Below the pieces are notes generated by a model. It did no database searches and was not told the DNA's origin. It was given only the letters and a program-made list of their open reading frames with translations. A stretch of 53,046 nucleotides of DNA from Clostridiales bacterium (GTDB lineage: Bacteria; Bacillota; Clostridia; Oscillospirales; Oscillospiraceae): assembly GCA_012719235.1 (NCBI GenBank), contig JAAYAR010000019.1, forward strand, positions 1 to 53,046. The letters run 5' to 3'. Shown in pieces: positions 41,649 to 50,915 of the stretch (position 1 is the stretch's first letter; every line of letters begins with the position of its first letter). A program made the translations under genes and the position numbers.

Positions 41649-42767
41649 TCATGCAATCATATCCAGAATAGTTTTGTATATAAGTTCGGCGGAATCCAGC
41701 ACAGCCATGGAATTCATCGCCGCAGACATGCTTCGCAGTCGCTCCGGGTCGCTCAGGAGCTCTTTCACGAGATCATACAGCCCCTCGCCGGTGCATTCCT
41801 TTTCGGTGACTACGATCGCCGCGCCGCGGCGCTCGAGCGCCCGGGCGTTTTTTTCCTGGTGGTTTTCCGAGACGTTCGGGGACGGAACAATGACGGCCGG
41901 CATCGCCGCCGCGCACAGTTCGCCGATCGTGGAGGCGCCGCCGCGGCAGATAACAAGATCGGCGGCGGACATAACGAGGGGCATATCGTATATGTACTCC
42001 CGCATATCGATCAACGGGCAGCTGTCCAGGTCGAGCCCCAGGTCCTTAACGTATTGCGGCATCCAGCGCCAGCCGAAAGTGCCTGTCGCGTGGATGTGGC
42101 GGAAGAGAGCTTCCTTTGCCTCGCAGAGCATGAACCCAGCGATCCGTTTGTTCATCTCGCGCGCCCCGAGCGAGCCCCAGTATGACACCACGAGAGGTTC
42201 GGACCCGACGTTCAGCTTCCTTCTCGCGTCTTCCTTTTTCAGAAACAGGAAGCTCTCGCGCACGGGCATGCCCGTGAAGACAACTTTGGACGCGTCACGG
42301 TATACGGTCCGGCTCTCTTCAAAGTTTACCATGATCCTGCCGACCTTTGGGGCAAGCATCCGCGTTGTGAGCCCGGGAGCGAAATTCGCTTCATGGATGG
42401 CGGTCGGAATGCCCATTGCCGCCGCGCGCTCAATTACGGGATAACTGGCGTAACCGCCCGTACCAACGACGATATCGGGGCGGAATTCTTCGATGATCCG
42501 TTCGGCCTGCCGTTTTGAGCGGCGCATCGTCAAAACAGTCTTCGCGTTGCGCACTATGCTCCCGGGACTCAGGCTGCGCTCGAACCTGGATATATCTATC
42601 GTCTTGAGCTCGTATCCTTCTTTGGGGACGAGTTTTGTCTCCATTCCGCCGTTCGCGCCGGCAAAGAGTATTTGGGCGCCCGGGTGTTTGGACTTTACAA
42701 TATCCGCGACGGCCAGCGCCGGGTTTATATGTCCGCCCGTACCCCCGCATGTAAACAAGATACGCAT
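41649..42767 (-). CDS. murG: UDP-N-acetylglucosamine--lipid I N-acetylglucosaminyltransferase
   Basis: A 372-aa GT-B glycosyltransferase that converts lipid I to lipid II at the inner membrane face. The N-terminal TCGGTGGHINPALAVAD glycine loop, a second loop with SLGAREMNKR, and the C-terminal donor-site CRGGASTIGELCAAAMPAVIVPSP region (in part) are present. AAGGAG lies upstream of the ATG. It follows ftsW by 58 nt containing two small tandem hairpins. Confidence 0.96.
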   Translation of the reverse strand: MRILFTCGGTGGHINPALAVADIVKSKHPGAQILFAGANGGMETKLVPKEGYELKTIDISRFERSLSPGSIVRNAKTVLTMRRSKRQAERIIEEFRPDIVVGTGGYASYPVIERAAAMGIPTAIHEANFAPGLTTRMLAPKVGRIMVNFEESRTVYRDASKVVFTGMPVRESFLFLKKEDARRKLNVGSEPLVVSYWGSLGAREMNKRIAGFMLCEAKEALFRHIHATGTFGWRWMPQYVKDLGLDLDSCPLIDMREYIYDMPLVMSAADLVICRGGASTIGELCAAAMPAVIVPSPNVSENHQEKNARALERRGAAIVVTEKECTGEGLYDLVKELLSDPERLRSMSAAMNSMAVLDSAELIYKTILDMIA

Positions 42768-42782
42768 ATAGAGTTCTCCTTA

Positions 42783-42819
42783 GCCGGTTGCGGAAACCGG
42801 CCTCCCGCTTTCAAAGCGG
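42783..42819. repeat. Two tandem small hairpins between ftsW and murG
   Basis: GCCGGTT (42783-42789) / AACCGGC (42795-42801), then CCGCTTT (42805-42811) / AAAGCGG (42813-42819). They fill the only sizeable gap between the two genes; role unknown. Confidence 0.5.
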
Positions 42820-42825
42820 ATTATG

Positions 42826-43974
42826 CTACTCGGTCTGTTCCCTGTTTTGTCTGGAGACAGACAGGATTATCCCCATTTCCGTGAGCTGCAGGATCAGCGC
42901 GGTGCCGCCGTAGCTGAAGAAGGGAAGGGAGATACCTGTCACGGGTATAAGATTCGTGCAAACGGCGATGTTCAGGAAGACCTGCAAAGCGAGAAGAGTG
43001 CTGATGCCGGCAGCGATCAGTGAGCCGAAACGGTCCTTCGCATGCAGGGCCAGCCAGAAACCGCGTATTACCAAAAGGGCAAAAAGCAGTAAAATTACAA
43101 AACCGCCGACGAACCCGAGCTCCTCGCAGGCGATAGAAAAGATATAGTCGTTCGATTCCTCCGGCAAGTAGAAAAATTTCTGGCGGCTGTTGCCCAGGCC
43201 GAGGCCGAGAAGCCCTCCCGTCCCCAGCGCGTAGAGCGACTGGATCGTCTGCCAGCCCGTGTCGAGCGCGTCAAGCCAGGGGTCCCTCCATACCGCGACG
43301 CGCTCCATAATATAATCCATCTTTGTCGCCGCGAAATAGCCTGCGGCCCCGAGGACGCCGAAACCGCACACGAACCATCCCCAATGTACACCGCCCATGA
43401 AGAGCATGACCGCGCCCAAGACCACGATGATTATCGCGCCCGAGTAATGGGGCTGTCTTGACAGGAGCAGCGAAATGACGGCGAGGATGACGAGGAAAGG
43501 CAGAAGGCCGTACCTGAAGGTTTTCATCCGGTCCCTGAACATTGAGATCATCGCCGCAAAGGACAGAATGACCGCGAGCTTGGCGATCTCGGAAGGTTCA
43601 AATTCGGTTATGCCCAGATCGATCCATCTTTTGGCTCCGTTCCTTTCGACACCGATGATCAGTACAAGTATAAGAAGAACGATGGATAAAGCAAGCGAGG
43701 GGAAAGCGAGCGCGCGGAAGAACTGATAATTGAATTTTGATACGATAAACATAATGACAATGCCCATGGCCGCGAAAAGGGCCTGGCGGAAAATATAAAA
43801 TGTGCTTCGGCCGCTCTCGTAGTAAGAGGTTGCGTAAGATGCGGAAAAAAGTATCACAAGGCCGAATGCGACGAGCGTCAGTGTAAGGACAAGGAAAGTC
43901 GTGTCGAGGTGACCCCGGGCAAATATGCGCATTCTATCGGGCGCAGTCCGGAGCAGTCCAACTCTCTTATCCAT
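42826..43974 (-). CDS. ftsW: SEDS-family lipid II polymerase FtsW
   Basis: A 382-aa protein with about ten membrane helices, the septal glycan polymerase that works with the class B PBP. Typical segments: FSASYATSYYESG, RNGAKRWIDLG, WQTIQSLYALGTGGLLGLGLGNS (in part) and the C-terminal GISLPFFSYGGTALI. ATG 43974 follows GGGAGGTGGG; the reading from 44004 lacks such a site. It comes directly after mraY, where murD is usually found in between. SpoVE is an alternative name for the same family. Confidence 0.94.
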   Translation of the reverse strand: MDKRVGLLRTAPDRMRIFARGHLDTTFLVLTLTLVAFGLVILFSASYATSYYESGRSTFYIFRQALFAAMGIVIMFIVSKFNYQFFRALAFPSLALSIVLLILVLIIGVERNGAKRWIDLGITEFEPSEIAKLAVILSFAAMISMFRDRMKTFRYGLLPFLVILAVISLLLSRQPHYSGAIIIVVLGAVMLFMGGVHWGWFVCGFGVLGAAGYFAATKMDYIMERVAVWRDPWLDALDTGWQTIQSLYALGTGGLLGLGLGNSRQKFFYLPEESNDYIFSIACEELGFVGGFVILLLFALLVIRGFWLALHAKDRFGSLIAAGISTLLALQVFLNIAVCTNLIPVTGISLPFFSYGGTALILQLTEMGIILSVSRQNREQTE

Positions 43975-44016
43975 ATTTCCCACCTCCCCGCGGAGCCGCC
44001 GCATCGTCTGATGCGC

Positions 44017-44988
44017 CTATATTAATGTCAGATATGCCAAAACGCAGCCTATGACAGTTATAAGTACGAAGACTCCGACAATCCTGACCTCTTTCCACCC
44101 TTTCATCTCCAGGTGGTGGTGATACGGAGCCATGAGGAATACGCGCTTGCCATGGGAGAACTTGAAATAGATGACCTGCACGATATCGGACAGGGTCTCC
44201 AATATATATATGATGCCCGCGGGTATGATTATGAGTGGTATGTTGAGCGCGAACGCGCATGCGCATACCGCGCCTCCCAGAAACAAAGATCCGGTGTCCC
44301 CCATGAAGATCTTCGCGGGGTGAAAATTATAAAGCAAAAAACCGACGAGCGCTCCGGCCAGAGAGGCGGAGAATAGACTTATTTCGCTGTTGCCGAATCG
44401 CAGAGCGGCGGCGGTGAAGAAAGCCGCTACGGGTACCGTGACCCCCGCGGCGAGGCCGTCGACGCCGTCCGTCAGATTCACGGCATTGACTCCGCCTACG
44501 ATTATGAACAACGCCAGTATGAGATATATGACCCAGGGCACAGTGTATGTAACGTTGAAAAACGGAATGAACAGCGTGTTCTCAAGGATGCCGGCATAGC
44601 GCAGCGCGGCCAGAAACGCAGCGGCGGCCACGACCTGCAAAACAAGCTTTTGTATAGCCGTGAGCCCCAGATTTCGTTTGTTGCGGACCTTTGTCAGGTC
44701 GTCAAAAAAGCCTATCAGACCGTAAAAAACGGCGAGACCGAGAACGATGACATGTGTGTATTCGCCTTTTCGCATCGGATTCCAGCCGGTGATAATGACT
44801 GAAACGACGATGCCTGCGACGAACATAAGGCCTCCCATCGTTGGCGTTCCCTGTTTGCTCAAGTGCCACTTTGGGCCCACCTCGCGGATCTGCTGGCCCG
44901 CTTTCAGTTTCCGTAAAAACGGAATGAGCCACAGACCCGTCAAAGCCGAGACAGCGAAAGATATCAGAAAAGACAGGGTGTTAATCAT
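44017..44988 (-). CDS. mraY: Phospho-N-acetylmuramoyl-pentapeptide transferase
   Basis: A 323-aa ten-helix membrane enzyme that makes lipid I from UDP-MurNAc-pentapeptide and undecaprenyl phosphate. GPKWHLSKQGTPTMGGLMF (partial signature), GFFDDLTKV with the catalytic Asp pair, NAVNLTDGVDGLA and the C-terminal APYHHHLEMKGW histidine motif are present. The ATG overlaps murF by 4 nt. Confidence 0.97.
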   Translation of the reverse strand: MINTLSFLISFAVSALTGLWLIPFLRKLKAGQQIREVGPKWHLSKQGTPTMGGLMFVAGIVVSVIITGWNPMRKGEYTHVIVLGLAVFYGLIGFFDDLTKVRNKRNLGLTAIQKLVLQVVAAAAFLAALRYAGILENTLFIPFFNVTYTVPWVIYLILALFIIVGGVNAVNLTDGVDGLAAGVTVPVAAFFTAAALRFGNSEISLFSASLAGALVGFLLYNFHPAKIFMGDTGSLFLGGAVCACAFALNIPLIIIPAGIIYILETLSDIVQVIYFKFSHGKRVFLMAPYHHHLEMKGWKEVRIVGVFVLITVIGCVLAYLTLI

Positions 44989-46316
44989 TGGCCGTACTCC
45001 ATAAACATCGACAGGGCCTCCTCCATATGCATGCCCCGGCTGCCTTTGAATAGGATGGTGTCGCCGGGCCGCACCGCGGCCGACAGGGCTTCCGCAAGAG
45101 CGCGGTGAGTTGAATAGTGCTCGTGCTCTCGCGCGGCGGGGCGCATCTCGTCGCCGTACAGGAACAGAAGATCGCAGACCGCCCTCGCACGCTCGACTGT
45201 CTTGAGGTGCATCAGCTCGGAATAATCCCCGAGTTCAAGCATGGAACCGAGCACGGCTATCCGTCGGTTCTTTGCTGTCAGCACAAGCACGCCCAGTGCC
45301 GCCGCCACCGAGTCCGGGCCCGCGTTATAGCAGTCGTCGATAATGGTGTATTCTCCGATCCTGAAGATTTTCTGGCGGCTGCCGGTATTTTCAAACGCCG
45401 CAATGCCTGCGGCCATATCACTCAAAGACGATCCGCAGCATGATGCGGCTGCGGCCGCCGCAAGCGCATTATAGACGTTATGAAGTCCGACAGCGGGCAG
45501 TATTACGGGGATCTGCCCTTCAGGAGAAATCAATGTAAAATGCGTTTTTTGATCGTCTGAACGTATGTCGAGAGCGCGAAAGTCGCAGCCGGGGTCTTCT
45601 ATGCCAAACCAAACCACGGGGCGCTCGAGTTTCCCTTTAAGCTCCCGGAGCAGATCGTTGTCGGCGTTCAGTATCGCCTCGCCGTCGGGGGGGAGCCCTT
45701 CGAATATCTCTGTTTTGGCCTGCAGGATACCCTCCCTCGTGCCGAGAAACTCGAGATGCATGGAGCCGACGTTTGTGATCGCCGCGCATGTGGGACACGC
45801 CGCTTTTGTAAGCCTGGAGATCTCTCCGAAGTGGTTCATGCCCATCTCCACCACGGCGGCCTGTGTCGCCTTTTCGATGTTCAGGATCGTCAGAGGGACG
45901 CCGATGTGGTTGTTGTAATTGCCCTGTGTCCGCACCGTGTTATATTTCCGGGACAAAATGCCGTACGTCAGTTCCTTAGTAGTAGTTTTTCCCGTACTTC
46001 CCGTTATGCCGACAAGAGGGAGATTGAACTGCCTGCGGTAACCTGCGGCTATCTCCAGAAGAGCAGCACCGGTGTCGGCAACGCGGATGACCGGGACGGG
46101 GAGCGACACGTCTTCGGCGCTGAGTACGGCGGCGCATTCGCGCGCAGCCTCGTTAAGGAACCTGTGGGCGTCAAAGCGTTCGCCGACAAGCGGGATAAAC
46201 AGGTCTCCGCTCTTCAGGCATCGCGTGTCCGTCGACACTCCTTGTACAGGGATGTCGGGACCGATAAGAGCGCCCCCGCAAAACGAAGCGAGTTCAGACA
46301 GAAACATCTGTTCCAT
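44985..46316 (-). CDS. murF: UDP-N-acetylmuramoyl-tripeptide--D-alanyl-D-alanine ligase
   Basis: A 443-aa Mur ligase that adds D-Ala-D-Ala. The ATP loop GITGSTGKTTTKE is clear, as are AVVEMGMNHFGEI and VIDDCYNAGPDS-type segments. ATG 46316 gives the usual length; it lies inside the end of murE (23-nt overlap). A weak Shine-Dalgarno leaves the ATG three codons on as an alternative. The longer open frame to 46421 is rejected. Confidence 0.95.
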   Translation of the reverse strand: MEQMFLSELASFCGGALIGPDIPVQGVSTDTRCLKSGDLFIPLVGERFDAHRFLNEAARECAAVLSAEDVSLPVPVIRVADTGAALLEIAAGYRRQFNLPLVGITGSTGKTTTKELTYGILSRKYNTVRTQGNYNNHIGVPLTILNIEKATQAAVVEMGMNHFGEISRLTKAACPTCAAITNVGSMHLEFLGTREGILQAKTEIFEGLPPDGEAILNADNDLLRELKGKLERPVVWFGIEDPGCDFRALDIRSDDQKTHFTLISPEGQIPVILPAVGLHNVYNALAAAAAASCCGSSLSDMAAGIAAFENTGSRQKIFRIGEYTIIDDCYNAGPDSVAAALGVLVLTAKNRRIAVLGSMLELGDYSELMHLKTVERARAVCDLLFLYGDEMRPAAREHEHYSTHRALAEALSAAVRPGDTILFKGSRGMHMEEALSMFMEYGQ

Positions 46317-47769
46317 GTTTTTTATACCGCAGTTCAAGCGCGGCCGATACTTCCTCGCGCTCGTCCAGGTGCGTCTTTTCCTTTCCGAGAATCTGATATG
46401 TCTCATGTCCTTTTCCGGCAAGGATCAGGACATCGCCGGCGCGGGCCTCGCATACGGCCCTTTTGATCGCCTCGCGCCGATTGCATATGACCGTGTATCG
46501 ATCCGGCGGGGCATGAACGCCCGCAAGGATATCATCGATAATCGCCTGAGGGTCCTCGGTGCGGGGATTGTCGGACGTGATATAAGCGTAATCCGACAAC
46601 CGCACTCCGATATCGCCCATGATGGGCCGCTTCGTTTTGTCACGGTCGCCTCCGCAGCCGAAAAGCACGGTCACCCTTCCCGATGTGACCTTGCGCGCGG
46701 CTGTCAGTATGTTTTCAAGCGCGTCCGGCGTATGCGCATAGTCTATCAGCACGGTGAAGTCAAGCGCGCCCGGAACGACCTCCACGCGGCCGGGAACGCC
46801 TTTCGCGATGCCCAGAGCGGAAACGACCCTGTCAAGCGGCACACCCAGCTCGCAGCAGCACGCTATCACCGCAAGAGAGTTTTCGATAGTAAACGAGGCG
46901 GGTATTTTTACCTGTGTCCACGCAGAACCGCGCGGGGTCTCTGCAAGATATCTGACACCGCCGGAATTCAGGTCGGAGGATACCGCCCTGTAGTCGGCGG
47001 GACCGCCCGACGGGGAGAAAGTGACATTCCTGCTTGAGGAGTGCGAAAGGAGGTATTCGCAGGCCGGGTCGTCCGCGTTGATGATACCGGCCTTGCACAT
47101 GGAGAAAAGGAGGGATTTCGCCTCCAGATAATTCTGCATGGTTTTGTGGAAGTCCAGATGATCCTGAGTCAGATTCGTGAAGATACCGGCCTCAAACGGG
47201 ATAGAGGCTACGCGGTCAAGCGCAAGAGCGTGTGAACTTACTTCCATTACCGCGTACTCGCAGCCGGCCCGGGTCATTCGCGAAAAGAGCTGCTGCAGAT
47301 CAAAGCTCTCGGGTGTCGTGCGGTCTGAGGGCAGTTCCTCACCGCCTATCAGGTTGCCGAGAGTACCGATAAGCCCCACTTTTGCCCCGAGCGCGATCTC
47401 AAGGACGGATTTGAGAAGATACGTCGTAGTCGTTTTTCCGTTTGTGCCGGTGACACCGATGACTTTTAAGCGCTCTGCTGGGCGGCCGAAGTAGTTGGCC
47501 GACATCAGAGCCAGGGCGGACCTTGCCGATCCGACCAGAACGTACGGGACTCCCTCGGGCGCACCCGACTGAACGACACATGCGGCGGCACCCTTTGCCA
47601 TCGCGTCCGGAATAAACGAGGTGCCGTCTAGCTCAAAGCCGGGGATCGCCACGAATACGTCATTGGGAGTGACGGCTCTGGAATCGTAACGAGGACAGTT
47701 TACCTCGGCGTCCAGGTCGGTATTCGCGGCAAGGATGTCTATGCCTTTAAGCAGATCGCGCAGAGTCAT
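46294..47769 (-). CDS. murE: UDP-N-acetylmuramoyl-tripeptide synthetase, meso-DAP type
   Basis: A 491-aa Mur ligase that adds the third residue of the stem peptide. The ATP loop GVTGTNGKTTTTY includes K112, and the substrate motif DNPR (400-403) with following T-E-D-P identifies meso-diaminopimelate rather than lysine as the amino acid. AGGAGG lies before the ATG. It starts 47 nt after the PBP gene. Confidence 0.96.
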   Translation of the reverse strand: MTLRDLLKGIDILAANTDLDAEVNCPRYDSRAVTPNDVFVAIPGFELDGTSFIPDAMAKGAAACVVQSGAPEGVPYVLVGSARSALALMSANYFGRPAERLKVIGVTGTNGKTTTTYLLKSVLEIALGAKVGLIGTLGNLIGGEELPSDRTTPESFDLQQLFSRMTRAGCEYAVMEVSSHALALDRVASIPFEAGIFTNLTQDHLDFHKTMQNYLEAKSLLFSMCKAGIINADDPACEYLLSHSSSRNVTFSPSGGPADYRAVSSDLNSGGVRYLAETPRGSAWTQVKIPASFTIENSLAVIACCCELGVPLDRVVSALGIAKGVPGRVEVVPGALDFTVLIDYAHTPDALENILTAARKVTSGRVTVLFGCGGDRDKTKRPIMGDIGVRLSDYAYITSDNPRTEDPQAIIDDILAGVHAPPDRYTVICNRREAIKRAVCEARAGDVLILAGKGHETYQILGKEKTHLDEREEVSAALELRYKKHGTDVSV

Positions 47770-47816
47770 TACTGCCTCCTGTAATAATCTTGTACGCTCA
47801 GGCGGTGTAAAGAGGC

Positions 47817-50114
47817 CTACCGGTCGCCGACGTTCGTGTCGGAGAACTGCACCTCGATGACCGTCCCGACCTCCACCTCTTTGCCCGCCGCAACACTTTG
47901 GCGGCAGGCGACGACGGTGGGCAGATCCGTGTTGATGTTTCCCGTTTTATGCATATACAGCCCGAGATACGTGAGTTCGGCCTTTACCCGCGCTGCAGTC
48001 CAGCCCACCAGGTTAGGCATTTCAACAGTCCTTGTGTCTTTTTGCTCGCCCAGATAGACTATGACTGTCGAGCCTGCCGGTATTTCGCTTAAAGCGTTTG
48101 GCGTTTGTGCGGTCACGAACTCGCCGTTTCCGACGATCCTGACAGAAAACTTGTTGTCCAGGGCCGCTCTGGCGTCATCGAGAGACTTCCCGATAAGGTC
48201 GGGGACAACGATATCTTTTGTTGCGAGCTCCGTCTCGGTGTAGGAGGGGTCCAGGCCCAGGTAGGGGAGAATGTCCGCAAAGAGGCTGCTTGCGACGGGT
48301 GCCGCCATAATTCCGCCGCTTATATAGAGTCCGGTCGCTTTGCTGGGAGTGTCGAGGATTATTGCCACAACGATCTGAGGATTGTCTATCGGAGCGATTC
48401 CGTAAAAGGAGACCATGAGGTCATCCGTGGCCTGATCAATCTTTTCGGAAGTTCCGGTCTTTCCCCCGATCCTGTAGCCCGAGAGCTGCGCGTTCTTGCC
48501 GGAGCCGCCGGAGACGACGAGTTCCAGCATTTCGCGCATGGTCTTTGACGTCTGTTCGCTTATGACCTGCCTGACGACGGTCGGCGTGTTGTCCTGAATC
48601 ACGTTGCCGTCAGAGTCGAGGACCTGCTTGATAAGGTATGGTTTCAGCAGGTATCCGCCGTTTACGATGCTGCAGTAAGCCGTGGCGAGCTGAATGGGCG
48701 TGATCTTGAACGTCTGGCCGAACGAGCCGACCGCCAGCGAAGCCTGCCCTATTTCCGAGCTGACGAAAGATTTTGTGTCCGGCCAGAATATGCTGCCGGA
48801 CTCTCCCGGAAGATCGATGTCCGTCTCGTCAAAAAAGCCGAACGCTTCAAGGTAATCATAGAACTTCTCCCCGCCGATCCGGAGGGCGTAGGTAGCGAAA
48901 GCCGGGTTGCATGAGTTCGCCAGTGTTTGCGCCAGCGTCTGTTGGCCGTGGCCGGCCTTTTTCCAGCACGTGATCGGCTCGTCGCGGCCGCCGATATACA
49001 TGCTGCCGGTAGAGCCGCTGCAGAAGTACCCGTCGCTCAGGCTGACGATGTTCTCTTCAAGCGCTATAGCCATAGTTATGGATTTAAACGTTGAACCCGG
49101 CTCATACGTGTCGTTGACAACACGGTTGCGCCACTGATTGTACTGAGCCTGAACGAGGAGGGACGGGTACTCTTCGTTGCCGACCTCCTTGAGCTCGTTC
49201 AGGAAATCGCGCACCTTCTGGTCGCCGATCTCGTTCGGCTTGTTGGGGTCGAAGCTTTTCAGCGAAGCCATACCCAGCACTTCGCCCGTGTTTACATCCA
49301 TCACAAGGCCGAAAGCGCCGTTCAATACGTCAAAATCCTCAACGGCGGATGCAAGGTTCTTTTCAAGATAGAACTGGATGGCGCTGTCCAGAGTGAGCAC
49401 AAGGCTGTTTCCGTCCTCGGCGTCAAAATACTGTTCATACCGGAAAAGCATCTCTCTTCCGTGGCCGTCTTTTGCGGTCACGATCAGGCCGTCCGTTCCG
49501 TTGAGGGTATCGTCATAAGCGGCCTCGATGCCGGAAAGGCCGTAATTGTCCGTGCCCACAAAGCCTATCACCTGCGCGGCGAGGCTGGAGTAGGGGTAGT
49601 ACCGTTTTGACGTCTCCTCCATATGAATGCCGTAGATGTCGTAGTCGCTGATAAACCTGCGCACCTCATCGGCGACGCTCTGGTCTACTTTGTTTGCGAC
49701 GACCTCATACTGGGAGTAGGTTTTTTTCGCTTTACTGACTATGCTGTCGTAGTCTGCTCCCAGGATCTCGGAAAGCTTTGTCGCAATGAGGTCGATATCC
49801 TGGTCGTGTTCTGCTATTTCCAGAGGCGACAGAAAGATCTTCTCGGCGGAAGCGCTGTACGCAAGTATCTTTTTATTCCGGTCATAGATCGTGCCCCGGG
49901 AAGCGGTCAGCGAATACTCAAGAGTCTGCTGGTCTATCGCCATCGCTTCATATTTCCCGTGATTGACGATCTGCACCTTATACAGCTGCACGATAAGCGG
50001 GACGAAGAACAAAATGCCGCAGATCAGCATGACGACAAGTATGCGCTTTAAAACCGTCTGTGAGGCTCTGAAATCGCTTCTTCCGCCCTTTTTTCTGTTT
50101 GGATAGGTTTCCAA
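47817..50114 (-). CDS. Class B penicillin-binding protein with two PASTA domains (FtsI/SpoVD)
   Basis: A 765-aa transpeptidase. N-terminal membrane helix (~28-48), dimerisation domain (~60-230), transpeptidase with STFK (active Ser341), SCN and KTGT motifs, and two C-terminal PASTA domains (~630-760). GGAGG directly abuts the TTG at 50120 and lies 6 nt before a second TTG at 50114, so 50114 is the start. The dcw position makes it the divisional PBP; the PASTA pair is shared by PBP2b and SpoVD, and both roles are possible. Confidence 0.94.
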   Translation of the reverse strand: METYPNRKKGGRSDFRASQTVLKRILVVMLICGILFFVPLIVQLYKVQIVNHGKYEAMAIDQQTLEYSLTASRGTIYDRNKKILAYSASAEKIFLSPLEIAEHDQDIDLIATKLSEILGADYDSIVSKAKKTYSQYEVVANKVDQSVADEVRRFISDYDIYGIHMEETSKRYYPYSSLAAQVIGFVGTDNYGLSGIEAAYDDTLNGTDGLIVTAKDGHGREMLFRYEQYFDAEDGNSLVLTLDSAIQFYLEKNLASAVEDFDVLNGAFGLVMDVNTGEVLGMASLKSFDPNKPNEIGDQKVRDFLNELKEVGNEEYPSLLVQAQYNQWRNRVVNDTYEPGSTFKSITMAIALEENIVSLSDGYFCSGSTGSMYIGGRDEPITCWKKAGHGQQTLAQTLANSCNPAFATYALRIGGEKFYDYLEAFGFFDETDIDLPGESGSIFWPDTKSFVSSEIGQASLAVGSFGQTFKITPIQLATAYCSIVNGGYLLKPYLIKQVLDSDGNVIQDNTPTVVRQVISEQTSKTMREMLELVVSGGSGKNAQLSGYRIGGKTGTSEKIDQATDDLMVSFYGIAPIDNPQIVVAIILDTPSKATGLYISGGIMAAPVASSLFADILPYLGLDPSYTETELATKDIVVPDLIGKSLDDARAALDNKFSVRIVGNGEFVTAQTPNALSEIPAGSTVIVYLGEQKDTRTVEMPNLVGWTAARVKAELTYLGLYMHKTGNINTDLPTVVACRQSVAAGKEVEVGTVIEVQFSDTNVGDR

Positions 50115-50120
50115 TTTCAA

Positions 50121-50361
50121 CCTCCGATAATATAAGGAGCGCGGCGCGAGAGCGCCGGCTGAAATTGCTTAACCGCCGGCAGGAAATCATCCGGAGAACG
50201 GTGATTTCGACATGCAAAGTGGTTTAAGATTTGCCGTACGCGAACACACCGCGGTTGTTTAAGGAAGCTGTGCAAGCCGGGCGAGCGCGGATACGCTTTA
50301 ATGACAAGAACGGGCGCCCGGTACATGCATGCGCCCGCTGCTTTACACTCTATGACCTGCT
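50121..50361 (-). other. Structured gap between ftsL and the PBP gene
   Basis: About 240 bp, the largest gap inside the dcw cluster. It holds an 8-bp hairpin ACGGGCGC/GCGCCCGC (50310-50338; one G-T pair) and a hairpin GAAATCA-CCG/CGG-TGATTTC (50183-50208). I see no open frame with a ribosome site and no well-formed promoter. Confidence 0.5.
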
Positions 50362-50901
50362 CTATTTAAAATATTCCAGTGCTATCGTGAAGGCTCTCGC
50401 TATGCTGTGAAAAAGCGTTTTGATGAAGTTGTCGTTATAGAGAACTTCCGCCTTGTCTTCTCTGGGCAGATTGAGGTAGACTATCTGTGAACTGTCCGGG
50501 GTCGTCATACCGAAATCATTTATAGCCTGATTCTCCACTTCCTTCAGATCGTACGAGGCGTGGAACCTGTTGCGGAGGTTCTTCTCCTCCTCCTTAAGAG
50601 AAAGAAGCTGGCTTCTCAGCTCGGCGGTGTCGTTGGAGATCTCATTAAGCCTAACGTAACTGAATATCAGCGATAAAACAAGGGCAAAAGTTACAAGTAA
50701 TGCAAAAATCTCAAAAAGAGGGACGCCCGGGCGCACCGCCTGATCGAGCTGTATCCGCCGCTCTTTTTGCGGCTCATGCTGCGGTTCCTCCGCAATGCGG
50801 GGGCGCGCAGCGGGGACGGCGTTCCCCGTGTATACGGGCACAAACACGCCGGAGTCGTTCAGTTTTGACGGATCGATCCTCTCAATTGTAAAAGCCGCCA
50901 C
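50362..50901 (-). CDS. ftsL: FtsL-like divisome protein
   Basis: A 179-aa single-pass protein: a long cytoplasmic N-terminus (1-60), a membrane helix (~62-84), then a leucine-zipper-like coiled coil (~86-115, LNEISNDTAELRSQLLSLKE) and a short C-terminal domain. Sequence conservation is low, as always for FtsL; position between rsmH and the PBP decides. The start is GTG at 50901, with AGGAG 7 nt upstream. Confidence 0.8.
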   Translation of the reverse strand: MAAFTIERIDPSKLNDSGVFVPVYTGNAVPAARPRIAEEPQHEPQKERRIQLDQAVRPGVPLFEIFALLVTFALVLSLIFSYVRLNEISNDTAELRSQLLSLKEEEKNLRNRFHASYDLKEVENQAINDFGMTTPDSSQIVYLNLPREDKAEVLYNDNFIKTLFHSIARAFTIALEYFK

Positions 50902-50915
50902 GGCAGACTCCTTTT

